From: Oscillospiraceae bacterium | GTDB lineage: Bacteria; Bacillota; Clostridia; Oscillospirales; Oscillospiraceae | Direction: 5' to 3' | Assembly: GCA_017521485.1 (NCBI GenBank) | Contig: JAFXCL010000035.1 | Span: forward strand, 1-48,969 | DNA: 48,969 bases | Shown here: one piece after another, positions 14,826 through 23,363 of the stretch | Numbering within the stretch: the stretch's first letter is position 1 | Layout of the letters: each line of letters starts with the position of its first letter | The notes under the pieces: generated by a model | Seen by the model: only the letters and a program-made list of their open reading frames with translations | Told to the model about the DNA's origin: nothing | The model's database searches: none | Program-made: the position numbers and the translations under genes

Positions 14826-15554
14826 ATGGATAAGAAGAAAATGTACATAATCCTGATTGCAGTGGCAGCAGTGGTTTTGACCGCACTTATTATTCTGGCA
14901 ATTTGCATTAAGCTTAACCGGTCAGCAGATGTTACAGATTCTACCGGGGGACAAGCGGGAACGACCACCCAGTCTGCGGATGATACAACCGGGGAAAGCA
15001 CAACGCTGCCGGAAGATAGCACCGCGGAGGAAACAACCGGTCCGGAAGATACGACCGGCGAAGCAACAGATTCTACGGATGAAACGAGTGACGGAAACAG
15101 CGGCAGCTCTGGTGGCAACAGCGGCAGCTCCGGTGGCAACAGCGGCAGCTCCGGCGGCAACAGCGGCAGCTCCGGCGGCAATAGTGGCAATTCCGGTGGC
15201 AACAGCGGCAATTCCGGCGGCAACAGCGGCAATTCCGGTGGCAACAGCGGCAACTCCGGCGGCAACAGCGGCAATTCCGGTGGCAACAGCGGCAGCTCCG
15301 GTGGCAACACCGACTCTAGCGGTTCTACGAAACCCACAGAGCCGCCTCTTCCGGAAGAGTATCCTTATACTTTGACCTATAAGGAATATATGGCAATGTC
15401 TGAAGATGAGCAGATTGCCTTCTATAAGCAGTTTAAGAATCACTCTGAGTTCAAAAAATGGCATACAGCAGCAAAGAAAGAATATGAAGAAAACAAAATT
15501 GAGCTGGAGATCGGTCCGGACGGCAAGATCGATCTGGGTCAGTTGAAACCGTAA
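14826..15554 (+). CDS. Exported or membrane-anchored Asn/Ser/Gly repeat protein
   Basis: A 242-residue protein of unknown function. Residues 5-30 form one membrane helix after the MDKKK start, followed by a Thr/Asp/Glu/Ser-rich linker, ten perfect or near-perfect heptads NSGSSGG or NSGNSGG (residues 91-160), and an acidic C-terminal domain of about 75 residues with no known match. The helix probably anchors it with the rest outside the cell. The repeat looks like a flexible spacer. The opposite strand has a Pro/Leu-rich open frame that is only the complement of the repeat. Confidence 0.75.
   Translation: MDKKKMYIILIAVAAVVLTALIILAICIKLNRSADVTDSTGGQAGTTTQSADDTTGESTTLPEDSTAEETTGPEDTTGEATDSTDETSDGNSGSSGGNSGSSGGNSGSSGGNSGSSGGNSGNSGGNSGNSGGNSGNSGGNSGNSGGNSGNSGGNSGSSGGNTDSSGSTKPTEPPLPEEYPYTLTYKEYMAMSEDEQIAFYKQFKNHSEFKKWHTAAKKEYEENKIELEIGPDGKIDLGQLKP
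15096..15305 (+). repeat. Ten tandem 21-base repeats within the coding sequence
   Basis: Ten in-frame units encode NSGSSGG (units 1-4 and 10) or NSGNSGG (units 5-9). Near-identity between units makes copy-number change by slippage likely. There are no spacers, so it is not a CRISPR array. Confidence 0.95.
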
Positions 15555-15597
15555 AATGAAGCCATTTAAAGTAAAATCATAGGAAAGCTGGAAATAT

Positions 15598-16062
15598 ATG
15601 GAACCCATAATGGAAAAAGATATCCGGATGGAGCAGCTGATGCCCTTATTCCGTGAGCGTCTGGACAAGGGTCAAACGGTGCGGTTTATGCCCAGAGGAA
15701 TCAGTATGCTGCCCATGCTGCGGCAGGGGATCGACAGTGTTGTTCTCTCTCCGCTGCCGGAGAAGCTGAAAAAATACGATCTACCGCTATATCAGCGCCC
15801 CAACGGAAAATACATCCTCCACCGGATCGTGGATGTAGGAGATACCTATACCTGCTTAGGTGACAACCAGTATACGAAGGAATACGGTGTGGAGCACCAG
15901 TGGATGATCGGCGTGGTTACCGCATTTTACCGGGGAGAAAAATATCACAGTGTGAACGAACTGGGATATCAGATTTATTGCCGGCTGTGGTATTTATTCA
16001 AACGCTTGCGGATTTTTGGAAGCCGATGCAAGGGTTGGCTGAAACGGCATCTCAAACGGTAA
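15598..16062 (+). CDS. S24/S26-family signal-peptidase-like protein
   Basis: A 154-residue protein with RGISMLPML (likely nucleophile Ser36), YILHRIV and LGDNQ. A His takes the place of the Lys of bacterial signal peptidase I, as in the Ser-His-Asp type of SipW/SEC11. There is no N-terminal membrane helix; the C-terminus is strongly basic. The usual role would be cleavage of a leader or surface peptide, but activity is not proven. ATG at 15598 is used; ATG at 15610 is also possible. It lies between the repeat protein and an ABC exporter. Confidence 0.82.
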   Translation: MEPIMEKDIRMEQLMPLFRERLDKGQTVRFMPRGISMLPMLRQGIDSVVLSPLPEKLKKYDLPLYQRPNGKYILHRIVDVGDTYTCLGDNQYTKEYGVEHQWMIGVVTAFYRGEKYHSVNELGYQIYCRLWYLFKRLRIFGSRCKGWLKRHLKR

Positions 16063-16066
16063 GATA

Positions 16067-16098
16067 TGAGCGTGTCCAAAAGCGGCACGCTCAGCTTG
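16067..16098 (+). terminator. Weak hairpin after the S24/S26 gene
   Basis: TGAGCGTG (16067-16074) pairs with CACGCTCA (16086-16093), followed by GCTTGTTTG. The T tract is poor, so readthrough into the ABC gene is possible. Confidence 0.45.
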
Positions 16099-16139
16099 TT
16101 TGAATATTAAGAAGTTCTCATAAAGGATGGACGATCAAT

Positions 16140-17765
16140 ATGAAGAAAAAATGGGGCGCATTTCTGAAGCTTTTGCGCCCGTTTCTGGGATGGGAGATCC
16201 TGCTGATTTTGCTTGCAGCAATACAGGCGGGCTCTCAGGTGGCATTCTCTCTGGTTACCAAAGAAGTGATTGACTCGGCGGTAAACCGGGATGGACGGCT
16301 GGCCTATTGGGGTCTTATACTGGCGGCAGTGGTAGGTGTGATCCTGCTGGTCTACTTATTGCAGCTATGGTATACTGGAAGAACGCAGGATCATTGTATG
16401 GCAAAAATGCGTCACGCATTGCTGACATCGGTGGTCCGCAGCGAGGATATGCGCTTACAGGCATACCACAGCGGCGAACTGCTCAGCAGAGGTATGGAGG
16501 ATGTGCGCATTGTCTGCGAGGGCATGGTGAATTCTTTGCCTACATTGGCAAGTCAGGGTATGCGCTTAGTGGGTGCTTTTGTAGCTGTACTGACGATCTA
16601 TCCGCCCATTGGTCCGGTGCTGCTGGGTGCTGGCGGTGCCCTTGCAGTGACGGCAATGCTGATTCGCCCTATATCGAAGCGTAGATATAAGGCAGTGCGG
16701 GAAACAGAAGATCAGGTAATGGCCCAGATGCAGGAGAACCTGCACCAGCTGGAGCTGATCAAAAGCATTCAGGTAGAGAAGAATATCTTAAAGCGTTTTT
16801 ATAAAAAGCTGAAGATGGACCTGAAAACAAAATCCCGGCGCAGACGCTGGACCACTACCTCTAGCATGATGATCTATTCCTTCTCACGGGTCGGCATGGG
16901 CGTACTGCTTTTTTGGGGTGCAATGCAGGTTGCAGCCAATGTTTTGACCTACGGTGAATTTACAGCAATGCAATCCCTTGTGGGGCAGTTCCGCGGTCCG
17001 GCAATTGGCTTGTCCGGACAATTTTCCAAGCTGGCAACCATTGAGGTTGCAGCAGCCCGCCTTTCAGAAATGCTGGAGTCGGAAGAAGATGCCGCACCCT
17101 GTATGCAGGATGTTCCTAAAATCCACGCAGTGGTGTTTGAAAATGTGACCTTCCGGTATCCCAGTGATATTGCCCCGGTGGTGGACAATTTCAGCATTCG
17201 CATACCTCTTGAGAATTGGTCCTGCCTGACCGGTCATTCCGGAAAGGGAAAATCCACCCTCTTTAAGCTGATGCTGGGTTTGTATGCCCCCCAGGAGGGA
17301 AGCGTTTACTTAGAAACCGACCGGGGAGACATCCCATGCGGAAAGGAAACCCGTCATTTCTTTGCGTATGTACCTCAGGACTACGCCCTGTTTTCCGGTA
17401 CGGTGCTGGAAAATCTCCAGCTTGTTGCGCCGGATGCAGATGAAGCAGCCATCAAAAATGCAATTTCTGTTGCACAGGCTGACTATATCTGGGATCAGAC
17501 CTATCAGTTGGAAACCCAGGTCCGTGAGAATAATGCAGGCCTTTCCAAGGGTCAGCTGCAAAGACTGGCGATTGCCAGAGCGGTGCTGATGGAGCGTCCT
17601 GTTTTCCTGCTGGATGAATGTACCTCAGCGCTGGATGCACAGACGGAGGATGCAGTTTTGCAAAACCTTCAGAAAATGGGCAAGCAGGCTATTCTGGTTA
17701 CCCATCGCCCGGAGGCGCTGGAAAAACTGGAAACCATAGCTTATGTATCTATGGAAAATACATAA
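16140..17765 (+). CDS. ABC transporter, fused membrane and ATPase domains
   Basis: A 541-residue half-transporter: six membrane helices in the first 300 residues, then an ATPase with Walker A GHSGKGKST (365-373), signature LSKGQ (468-472, in place of LSGGQ) and Walker B VFLLDE. Such exporters work as dimers and often secrete peptides or lipids. No C39 peptidase domain is present. Its position behind the signal-peptidase-like gene suggests export of a processed peptide, but no precursor is identified. The ribosome site is weak. Confidence 0.9.
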   Translation: MKKKWGAFLKLLRPFLGWEILLILLAAIQAGSQVAFSLVTKEVIDSAVNRDGRLAYWGLILAAVVGVILLVYLLQLWYTGRTQDHCMAKMRHALLTSVVRSEDMRLQAYHSGELLSRGMEDVRIVCEGMVNSLPTLASQGMRLVGAFVAVLTIYPPIGPVLLGAGGALAVTAMLIRPISKRRYKAVRETEDQVMAQMQENLHQLELIKSIQVEKNILKRFYKKLKMDLKTKSRRRRWTTTSSMMIYSFSRVGMGVLLFWGAMQVAANVLTYGEFTAMQSLVGQFRGPAIGLSGQFSKLATIEVAAARLSEMLESEEDAAPCMQDVPKIHAVVFENVTFRYPSDIAPVVDNFSIRIPLENWSCLTGHSGKGKSTLFKLMLGLYAPQEGSVYLETDRGDIPCGKETRHFFAYVPQDYALFSGTVLENLQLVAPDADEAAIKNAISVAQADYIWDQTYQLETQVRENNAGLSKGQLQRLAIARAVLMERPVFLLDECTSALDAQTEDAVLQNLQKMGKQAILVTHRPEALEKLETIAYVSMENT

Positions 17766-17779
17766 TACAATCATTGTAG

Positions 17780-17806
17780 GGCGGGGGCTTGCTCCCGCCT
17801 TTTTTA
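17780..17806 (+). terminator. Terminator after the ABC transporter gene
   Basis: GGCGGGGG pairs with CTCCCGCC around a four-base loop, followed by six T. The GTAGGGCGGGGGCTTGCTCC context resembles dispersed repeats in gut Firmicutes. Confidence 0.75.
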
Positions 17807-17867
17807 CCAAGTTTTTCTTGCAAACGGAGGCCAAAAGGGTTATCATAATGGGTAGGAGGGATGTTAT

Positions 17868-18389
17868 ATGAAACAGGAAATCAAGGTTTGGGATTATGCA
17901 CCGCAGATTTTGGAGGCACTGCCCAAAGGTGTTCTACTGACAACAAAATCCGCCGATCAGGTCAATACTATGACCATAGGCTGGGGCACATTAGGCATCC
18001 AGTGGGGCAAGCCGATTTTTATTGCTTATGTGCGGGAAAGCAGATATACAAAGAAGCTGTTGGATATGAATCCGGAGTTTACTGTAAATATTCCCTATGG
18101 GGAGTATGATAAATCGATCCTGGGCATTTGCGGAACAAAATCCGGCAGAGATATGGATAAGGTTCAAGAGCTTAACCTGACATTGGAAGAACCCTTGACG
18201 GTCAGTGTGCCGGCAATTTGCCAGCTGCCACTGACTTTGGAATGTAAGGTTATTTATCGGCAGGAGCAGGACCCGAAAGCCATCGATCCGGATGCTGACA
18301 ACCGATACTACGCAAAAGGAACGCCCAATGAGGGTGATTATCACACTGCCTATTACGGTGAGATCACCGCGGCATATATCGTAGAATAA
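17868..18389 (+). CDS. Flavin reductase-family protein
   Basis: A 173-residue protein of the FMN-binding split-barrel flavin reductase family, with GVLLTTKS, NTMTIGWGTLGIQWGKP and an N-terminal FMN site. It probably reduces FMN with NAD(P)H or is a flavin-dependent reductase of unknown substrate. TAGGAGGG precedes the ATG. gpsA follows after 42 bases, possibly on the same transcript. Confidence 0.85.
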   Translation: MKQEIKVWDYAPQILEALPKGVLLTTKSADQVNTMTIGWGTLGIQWGKPIFIAYVRESRYTKKLLDMNPEFTVNIPYGEYDKSILGICGTKSGRDMDKVQELNLTLEEPLTVSVPAICQLPLTLECKVIYRQEQDPKAIDPDADNRYYAKGTPNEGDYHTAYYGEITAAYIVE

Positions 18390-18431
18390 TTGACACCATA
18401 TATATAGCAAAACAAGTAAGGATGAAATGCA

Positions 18432-19463
18432 ATGAAAAAATCAATCGGCGTTCTCGGCGCTGGCACCTGGGGTATGGCGCTAGCCAGGATGCTTAGTAAT
18501 AGCGGCAACGATGTTACGGTCTGGTCCGCACTGGATAGAGAAATTGAGGAGTTCTCTGCCACCCGCCGTCACCCGAACCTTCCGGGTATGGTGATCCCGG
18601 ATAGGATCGTTTTTACAAAGGATGTAGAGAAAGTCTGCAACGGAAAGGATGTGCTGCTGTTTGCAGTGCCCTCTGTGTTTGTCCGTGCTACCGCAAAGAA
18701 AGCCGCACCTTATATTTCGGATGGACAGATTATTGTGGATGTAGCAAAGGGCATCGAGGCGGACACTTTATTTACAATGACCCAGATCATTGAAGACGAG
18801 TTGAAGAACTCCTCTGTGAAGCTGGTGGCACTCTCAGGACCGACCCACGCGGAAGAAGTGGCAAAGGACTTGCCCACGACCATTGTGTCCGCCTGCGAGG
18901 ATCTGGAGGCAGCACAGCAGGTACAGCGGATCTTCTCAAACACCTGTATGCGTGTCTATACTAACAACGATGTGTTGGGGGTTGAGCTGTGCGGTGCGCT
19001 AAAAAATGTGATCGCGCTGGCATCCGGCATTGCAACCGGTATGGGCTATGGGGATAATACCAAGGCAGCCCTGATCACCCGGGGAATGGCAGAGGTCTCC
19101 AGACTGGGTGTGGCAATGGGCTGCAGAGAGCAGACCTTTGGCGGCTTGGCAGGCATTGGCGACCTGATCGTTACGGCAACAAGCCAGCATAGCCGCAATA
19201 ACCGCTGCGGTATGCTGCTGGGTCAGGGCGTCAGCCCGGAGGATGCGGTAAAGCAGGTAGGCATGGTGGTAGAGGGCCTCAATGCGTTGCCCGCTGCAAT
19301 GCGCCTGAAAGAGAAATACCGGGTGGAAATGCCCATTGTAGAGGCAGTGGATGCACTGGTAAATAAGGGTGTTACCCCGGAAGAAACCGTCCGCTCCCTT
19401 ATGGACCGCCAGCAGACCCACGAAATGCCATATGTAGCGATCGATGATAACTATAAGGATTAA
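18432..19463 (+). CDS. gpsA: NAD(P)-dependent glycerol-3-phosphate dehydrogenase
   Basis: A 343-residue protein with the Rossmann motif VLGAGTWG (7-14), GPTHAEEV, and LCGALKNVIALASGI containing the catalytic Lys. It reduces dihydroxyacetone phosphate to sn-glycerol-3-phosphate for phospholipid synthesis in the cytoplasm. Length and motifs are typical. AAGGATG precedes the ATG and a strong terminator follows. Confidence 0.97.
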   Translation: MKKSIGVLGAGTWGMALARMLSNSGNDVTVWSALDREIEEFSATRRHPNLPGMVIPDRIVFTKDVEKVCNGKDVLLFAVPSVFVRATAKKAAPYISDGQIIVDVAKGIEADTLFTMTQIIEDELKNSSVKLVALSGPTHAEEVAKDLPTTIVSACEDLEAAQQVQRIFSNTCMRVYTNNDVLGVELCGALKNVIALASGIATGMGYGDNTKAALITRGMAEVSRLGVAMGCREQTFGGLAGIGDLIVTATSQHSRNNRCGMLLGQGVSPEDAVKQVGMVVEGLNALPAAMRLKEKYRVEMPIVEAVDALVNKGVTPEETVRSLMDRQQTHEMPYVAIDDNYKD

Positions 19464-19467
19464 AAAT

Positions 19468-19501
19468 CATCCCGATTCCAAATGGAATCGGGATGTTTTT
19501 T
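19468..19501. terminator. Terminator after gpsA
   Basis: CATCCCGATTCC pairs with GGAATCGGGATG around AAAT, followed by six T. It may also serve the end of the convergent polysaccharide operon, since AAAAAT precedes it. Confidence 0.9.
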
Positions 19502-19528
19502 AATTGCGTACCTCCGCTAATTACATTT

Positions 19529-20800
19529 TCAGCGGTGCAGGCGTTGCTTGAAATGCTTCAGGTCTTCTGTGGTGGGAATAAATTTCATACCCAGCTTAAA
19601 GCGGAAGAAACGAAGAACCCCTCTGAGGAATTTAAGATCATTGCCCCAATTTCCCTGAACACCTGCATAAGTGGCGGGAACATCGTTGTAAACATCTTTC
19701 AAAAGATCGATCCACTGATGGATGAGAATACCTGCCTCAAAGGTATTTTTTACAAACGCCTGTCCTTGACAGCCAAACTGCGCATTTAATTCCTTATCTA
19801 ACAGAAGCTGTACAACGCGGTCAACAAATTCCTTCTCGCTGGTATATAGGAAGCCTGTTTTTCCGTCTTTGATCGTATCCAGAAGACCCCATTTTTTCTT
19901 GGAAACCACCGGCACACCGCAAAGCTGCATTTCTACCGCACTGATACAGAAGGTCTCAGTCAGTGCTGTAGGATTGACGACACCCACAGCTGTCTGGCAG
20001 AGAATATCTTCTTTTTCTTCTCCCAACAGTCCAAGGAAATGGACAGAGGGAAGAATATCGCTATTTTCATCTGTCAGATAGGGCATAAACTCGTTTTCGT
20101 AGGATTCCTGAGCGATGCCGTACTTTCCTAAAACCGCATTCCGATCGTACACCTTACCGGTGCCGATTACATTTAGCTGTGCATCGGGCACACGGGCGAG
20201 GACACTGGGCCAGATCTTAGCCAGAAGATGAAAGCCTTTCGCAGGAACCAAAGAACCGATATAGGTAACAGACGGCTGCACAACACACCGCTCTTTTGCT
20301 GTGCGGGAGGTGTTGATCATATTGTAGATATATGTGGATTTTGTAATGATATCGTCATCAATATAGGTGTCATATTCTTCTTTTCCGACGAAGACGACAC
20401 GCTTTACATTGGTGCAGCTGCGGATGGTTTTTAATTCTTCGTAGGGTAAGAAGATGTGTGCCCAGGGAATGGCCTTGATATTTGTGCTTTCCAGCTTGCG
20501 ATACCAATGATCCGGCTTGGAAACCTGATGGATCAAAACATCAACACCAAGGGCAGCTGCCTGATCCAGCATATCCATATTGTCCTCTATAATGACGGAT
20601 ATGACACCTTCCGGAAGCTTGCTGTTTCCAAAATTGAAAAAATAAATCTCAAAAGCATCTGTTGTTTTCTGAAGGTATCTACCCAAAAGTGCAAACAGAT
20701 ACTCAGAGCCGCCGATGCCGGGATTGCCGTTTTCTGGCATGGAGGCATTGACATCCATTAGATTTCTGTCATTAAATTCAATACCAAGCTTAATTTTCAT
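19529..20800 (-). CDS. GT4-family glycosyltransferase
   Basis: A 423-residue GT-B glycosyltransferase, the last gene of the polysaccharide operon. The N-terminus has GNPGIGGSEYLFALLG; the C-terminal half has YIGSLVPAKGFHLLAKIW and the donor-site pattern NPTALTETFCISAVEMQLCG. It transfers a sugar from a nucleotide donor to the growing lipid-linked unit; donor and linkage are unknown. It overlaps the acetyltransferase gene by 11 bases. Confidence 0.82.
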   Translation of the reverse strand: MKIKLGIEFNDRNLMDVNASMPENGNPGIGGSEYLFALLGRYLQKTTDAFEIYFFNFGNSKLPEGVISVIIEDNMDMLDQAAALGVDVLIHQVSKPDHWYRKLESTNIKAIPWAHIFLPYEELKTIRSCTNVKRVVFVGKEEYDTYIDDDIITKSTYIYNMINTSRTAKERCVVQPSVTYIGSLVPAKGFHLLAKIWPSVLARVPDAQLNVIGTGKVYDRNAVLGKYGIAQESYENEFMPYLTDENSDILPSVHFLGLLGEEKEDILCQTAVGVVNPTALTETFCISAVEMQLCGVPVVSKKKWGLLDTIKDGKTGFLYTSEKEFVDRVVQLLLDKELNAQFGCQGQAFVKNTFEAGILIHQWIDLLKDVYNDVPATYAGVQGNWGNDLKFLRGVLRFFRFKLGMKFIPTTEDLKHFKQRLHR

Positions 20801-21383
20801 CTTTTTTCAACCATTTTCCACTTTCTGCATCGTAGAACTTGATAACCCGGGCAGGGTTACCTGCGATTACGGAATAGTCAGGAAAAATTCCCTTGACCAC
20901 ACTGCCTGCACCAACCACACAGTTCTTTCCGATTACGGTGCCTTGCAGGATCGTTGGATTGATTCCGATCCAACTTCCATCCCCTATGACAATGGGTTTT
21001 GTGTAACAGCCTTGATCCTTAATAGGCCGGTTTATATCCTGATAAATATGTTCATTAGCAATCATACAGACATTGTCAGCGAACAATACATGATTACCAA
21101 TCGTAACACCGCCTTGGGCAGTGATTACAGCACTGTCGCCAATTTGAACGCCTTGTCCGATGTTGATGTCACCTCCGCAGGTGACAAGTTTGCAATTTTT
21201 ACAAATCAGGCTGCCCGTACCAATATGGATACTGCCACCCATATACCGATCTAGCACACTGTGTTTGCCGACACGGACACCGGGTGCCATAGTGATTGAA
21301 CCAGAGTAATGGTTTGAAAATGCCTGCAAGCCTTTTACCCAGCCTCCAGAGATCAAATACCTTGCTTTAGATTTTGAAAGCAT
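20790..21383 (-). CDS. Hexapeptide-repeat O-acetyltransferase
   Basis: A 197-residue left-handed beta-helix protein with many hexapeptide turns (VTIGNHVLFADNV, PIVIGDGSWIGINPTILQG, IGKNCVVGAGSVV) and AGNPARVI near the end, as in the WcaF/CysE-like acetyltransferases. It likely acetylates a sugar of the surface polysaccharide using acetyl-CoA. It overlaps the downstream glycosyltransferase. Confidence 0.88.
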   Translation of the reverse strand: MLSKSKARYLISGGWVKGLQAFSNHYSGSITMAPGVRVGKHSVLDRYMGGSIHIGTGSLICKNCKLVTCGGDINIGQGVQIGDSAVITAQGGVTIGNHVLFADNVCMIANEHIYQDINRPIKDQGCYTKPIVIGDGSWIGINPTILQGTVIGKNCVVGAGSVVKGIFPDYSVIAGNPARVIKFYDAESGKWLKKDEN

Positions 21384-21399
21384 AAAAATCCTCCGCTGT

Positions 21400-22515
21400 T
21401 TATTTTAGGTAGGTGTCAAGCTTTTTTACGATCTGCTCCCAGGTGAAGTTATCCCGCACCCACCGGGACCGTTCTGTTCGAATCTGTGCATCTATGGGCT
21501 TTTCCGATGCATTCAGCATAGCCTCCGCCAGTGCCGATACATTATCAGCGGGGATCACACTGCAGTATTTTCCGTTGTCGCCCACATCGCCGACGGAAGG
21601 AACCTGGTCGGATACCACCAGATATTCACCCCGTTCCAGCGCTTCTGTGAGAACTAAGCCGAAGCTCTCCCACCGGGAGGGCAGAACAAATACCTTAGCT
21701 TTTCCGTAAATTTCTGCCAGCTTCTTCGGATCTGCAATATTGCCTAAGAATTTCACTCTGCTTGTCAAATCGGGATTATTCTCAAAAAAAGCCTGGATGT
21801 GATTCTCAAAATCCGGCTCTACCGGTCCTGCAAGCCACAGCTCCCAAGCGGTCTTGGAAGAAATTTCCCGGAAAGCCTCCAGCAGAATTTCGGTAGCTTT
21901 CTGCTTAGTGCCTAAGCGGCCCACTGTCAGAAAGGCATCTGTGTCTTGCGGGAAGTCTTCGTTTGCGCCTTCGTCCAGAAACAGACCGTTGGGCATCAGC
22001 TTGATATCCAGCTCCCATGCTTTTTCTAAAAGCTGCATCATCTGGGTGGTTTCCACGGTATATAAATCCACAAGTTTCCGAAGGACCTGAATTTTTGCTT
22101 TTCCCTTCAGGCTTGCCGGATGCATATCCATGAGGTCCAGCATACGGTAATCCGCATCCAGCTTGATATGCACCTTTCCTTTTGGATTTCCCAGCTTGTA
22201 GAGTAAGATCCAGAGAATATTTCTGCGGGAGGTAATATGATATAGATTAAGGACATCGATCTGTTTTGCGTTTTTTAGCAGATAAAGTCCAAAATCCATT
22301 TGTTCTCCACGCTTTTTTTCTACAAATACAACTTGATATTTTTCTTTTTCCTCCGAAGAAATATCTCCGTTATTATAGCAGAGTATGGAAGTCTCATAGC
22401 CTTGGTACTTTTTCAAAGAATAGGGGAGCATTCCCACATCCTTTTTCAAATGAACACTGCAACATTCGGGGAACACAGTTGTGTACCGTATTGGTCCGGT
22501 GCTAGAAGCTTTCAT
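21400..22515 (-). CDS. GT4-family glycosyltransferase
   Basis: A 371-residue GT-B enzyme with FLTVGRLGTKQKATEILLEA and PSRWESFGLVLTEALERGEY, the donor nucleotide-binding Glu pattern. The ATG at 22515 overlaps the stop of the upstream gene (TAATG), giving translational coupling, and has AAAGGGG upstream. An extension to 22551 is open but unlikely. Sugar specificity is unknown. Confidence 0.85.
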   Translation of the reverse strand: MKASSTGPIRYTTVFPECCSVHLKKDVGMLPYSLKKYQGYETSILCYNNGDISSEEKEKYQVVFVEKKRGEQMDFGLYLLKNAKQIDVLNLYHITSRRNILWILLYKLGNPKGKVHIKLDADYRMLDLMDMHPASLKGKAKIQVLRKLVDLYTVETTQMMQLLEKAWELDIKLMPNGLFLDEGANEDFPQDTDAFLTVGRLGTKQKATEILLEAFREISSKTAWELWLAGPVEPDFENHIQAFFENNPDLTSRVKFLGNIADPKKLAEIYGKAKVFVLPSRWESFGLVLTEALERGEYLVVSDQVPSVGDVGDNGKYCSVIPADNVSALAEAMLNASEKPIDAQIRTERSRWVRDNFTWEQIVKKLDTYLK

Positions 22516-23363
22516 TATCGTTTCCCCTTTGCTTTCAAAAACTGCTTGCATCGATATGCAATGGAATATAATGTTCGAATGAGATTGAAATCTTTTTCAA
22601 AAGGAGATTTTACCGGTAAGGGGTATTCCTTGTAGAAAACCTCCGGGTACTGATAATCCGACGGGAATTTCTGATCCCAGTGGGCGCGGAGCTTGCTTCT
22701 TCGGTAGGGAATGGAATAATCACCGTATTGCAGAGAGGACCGGTTCAGCAGGGATGTGTGCAGGTACTTATTTTCCATAACAGCAATGTTGTAATTGCCC
22801 TCCTGCACAGAGATTCCCTTTGCATCGATATAACCTTCCACACCGTATACACCGCCGCAGGAAATTCCGGGAATTTTGGTGGAATATACCCGAATGGTGA
22901 TGCTTCCGGTGATGCCGGCAATGCAATAGGTTTCTCTGTCGTCGTTTCGGAAATGGAAAATATCCTCACAGCAATTGATAAAACGGGTAGCAACCAGATC
23001 CGGATGCTGATCCCGCAAAATAACATCCAGCTCAGAAAGACTTTCTTCATACCAGATCTCATCACCGTCAACAACCATAAAATAGTCAGATGCGGTCATA
23101 TCGATCTGTCTTTGCCGAACCTTATAGAAATCCTCAGGGGTAACGGCACCCAATTTCTCATATATGATCTTATCTTTATATGCTTTATTTTCTAAGATTG
23201 CTTCAATGATCTCATTGGTTTTGTCCTGAGAGCCGGTGTCAAAAATGATCAGCTTATCCAGATAATCAATAACGGACATAATACTAAACCAAATCCAACG
23301 GTCCTCGTTTTTCACTACCATATGACCGGTGATTGTATAGCCGCGATCTTGATAATTAGTCAT
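22515..23363 (-). CDS. GT2-like glycosyltransferase
   Basis: A 282-residue GT-A protein. MVVKNEDRWI and FDTGSQDKTNEII give the nucleotide site and MVVDGDEIW the metal-binding Asp motif. This matches the GT2-like families that act on capsule or lipopolysaccharide sugars. It overlaps the flippase gene by eight bases upstream and the next gene by one base downstream. Confidence 0.82.
   Translation of the reverse strand: MTNYQDRGYTITGHMVVKNEDRWIWFSIMSVIDYLDKLIIFDTGSQDKTNEIIEAILENKAYKDKIIYEKLGAVTPEDFYKVRQRQIDMTASDYFMVVDGDEIWYEESLSELDVILRDQHPDLVATRFINCCEDIFHFRNDDRETYCIAGITGSITIRVYSTKIPGISCGGVYGVEGYIDAKGISVQEGNYNIAVMENKYLHTSLLNRSSLQYGDYSIPYRRSKLRAHWDQKFPSDYQYPEVFYKEYPLPVKSPFEKDFNLIRTLYSIAYRCKQFLKAKGKR

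Noticed and set aside
15096..15305. Short repeat array as a CRISPR
   Set aside because: Units are contiguous 21-base coding repeats without spacers.
14786..15337. Minus-strand frame coding Leu-Pro-Glu heptads
   Set aside because: It is the complement of the Asn/Ser/Gly repeat array; the plus frame has a start, ribosome site and membrane helix.
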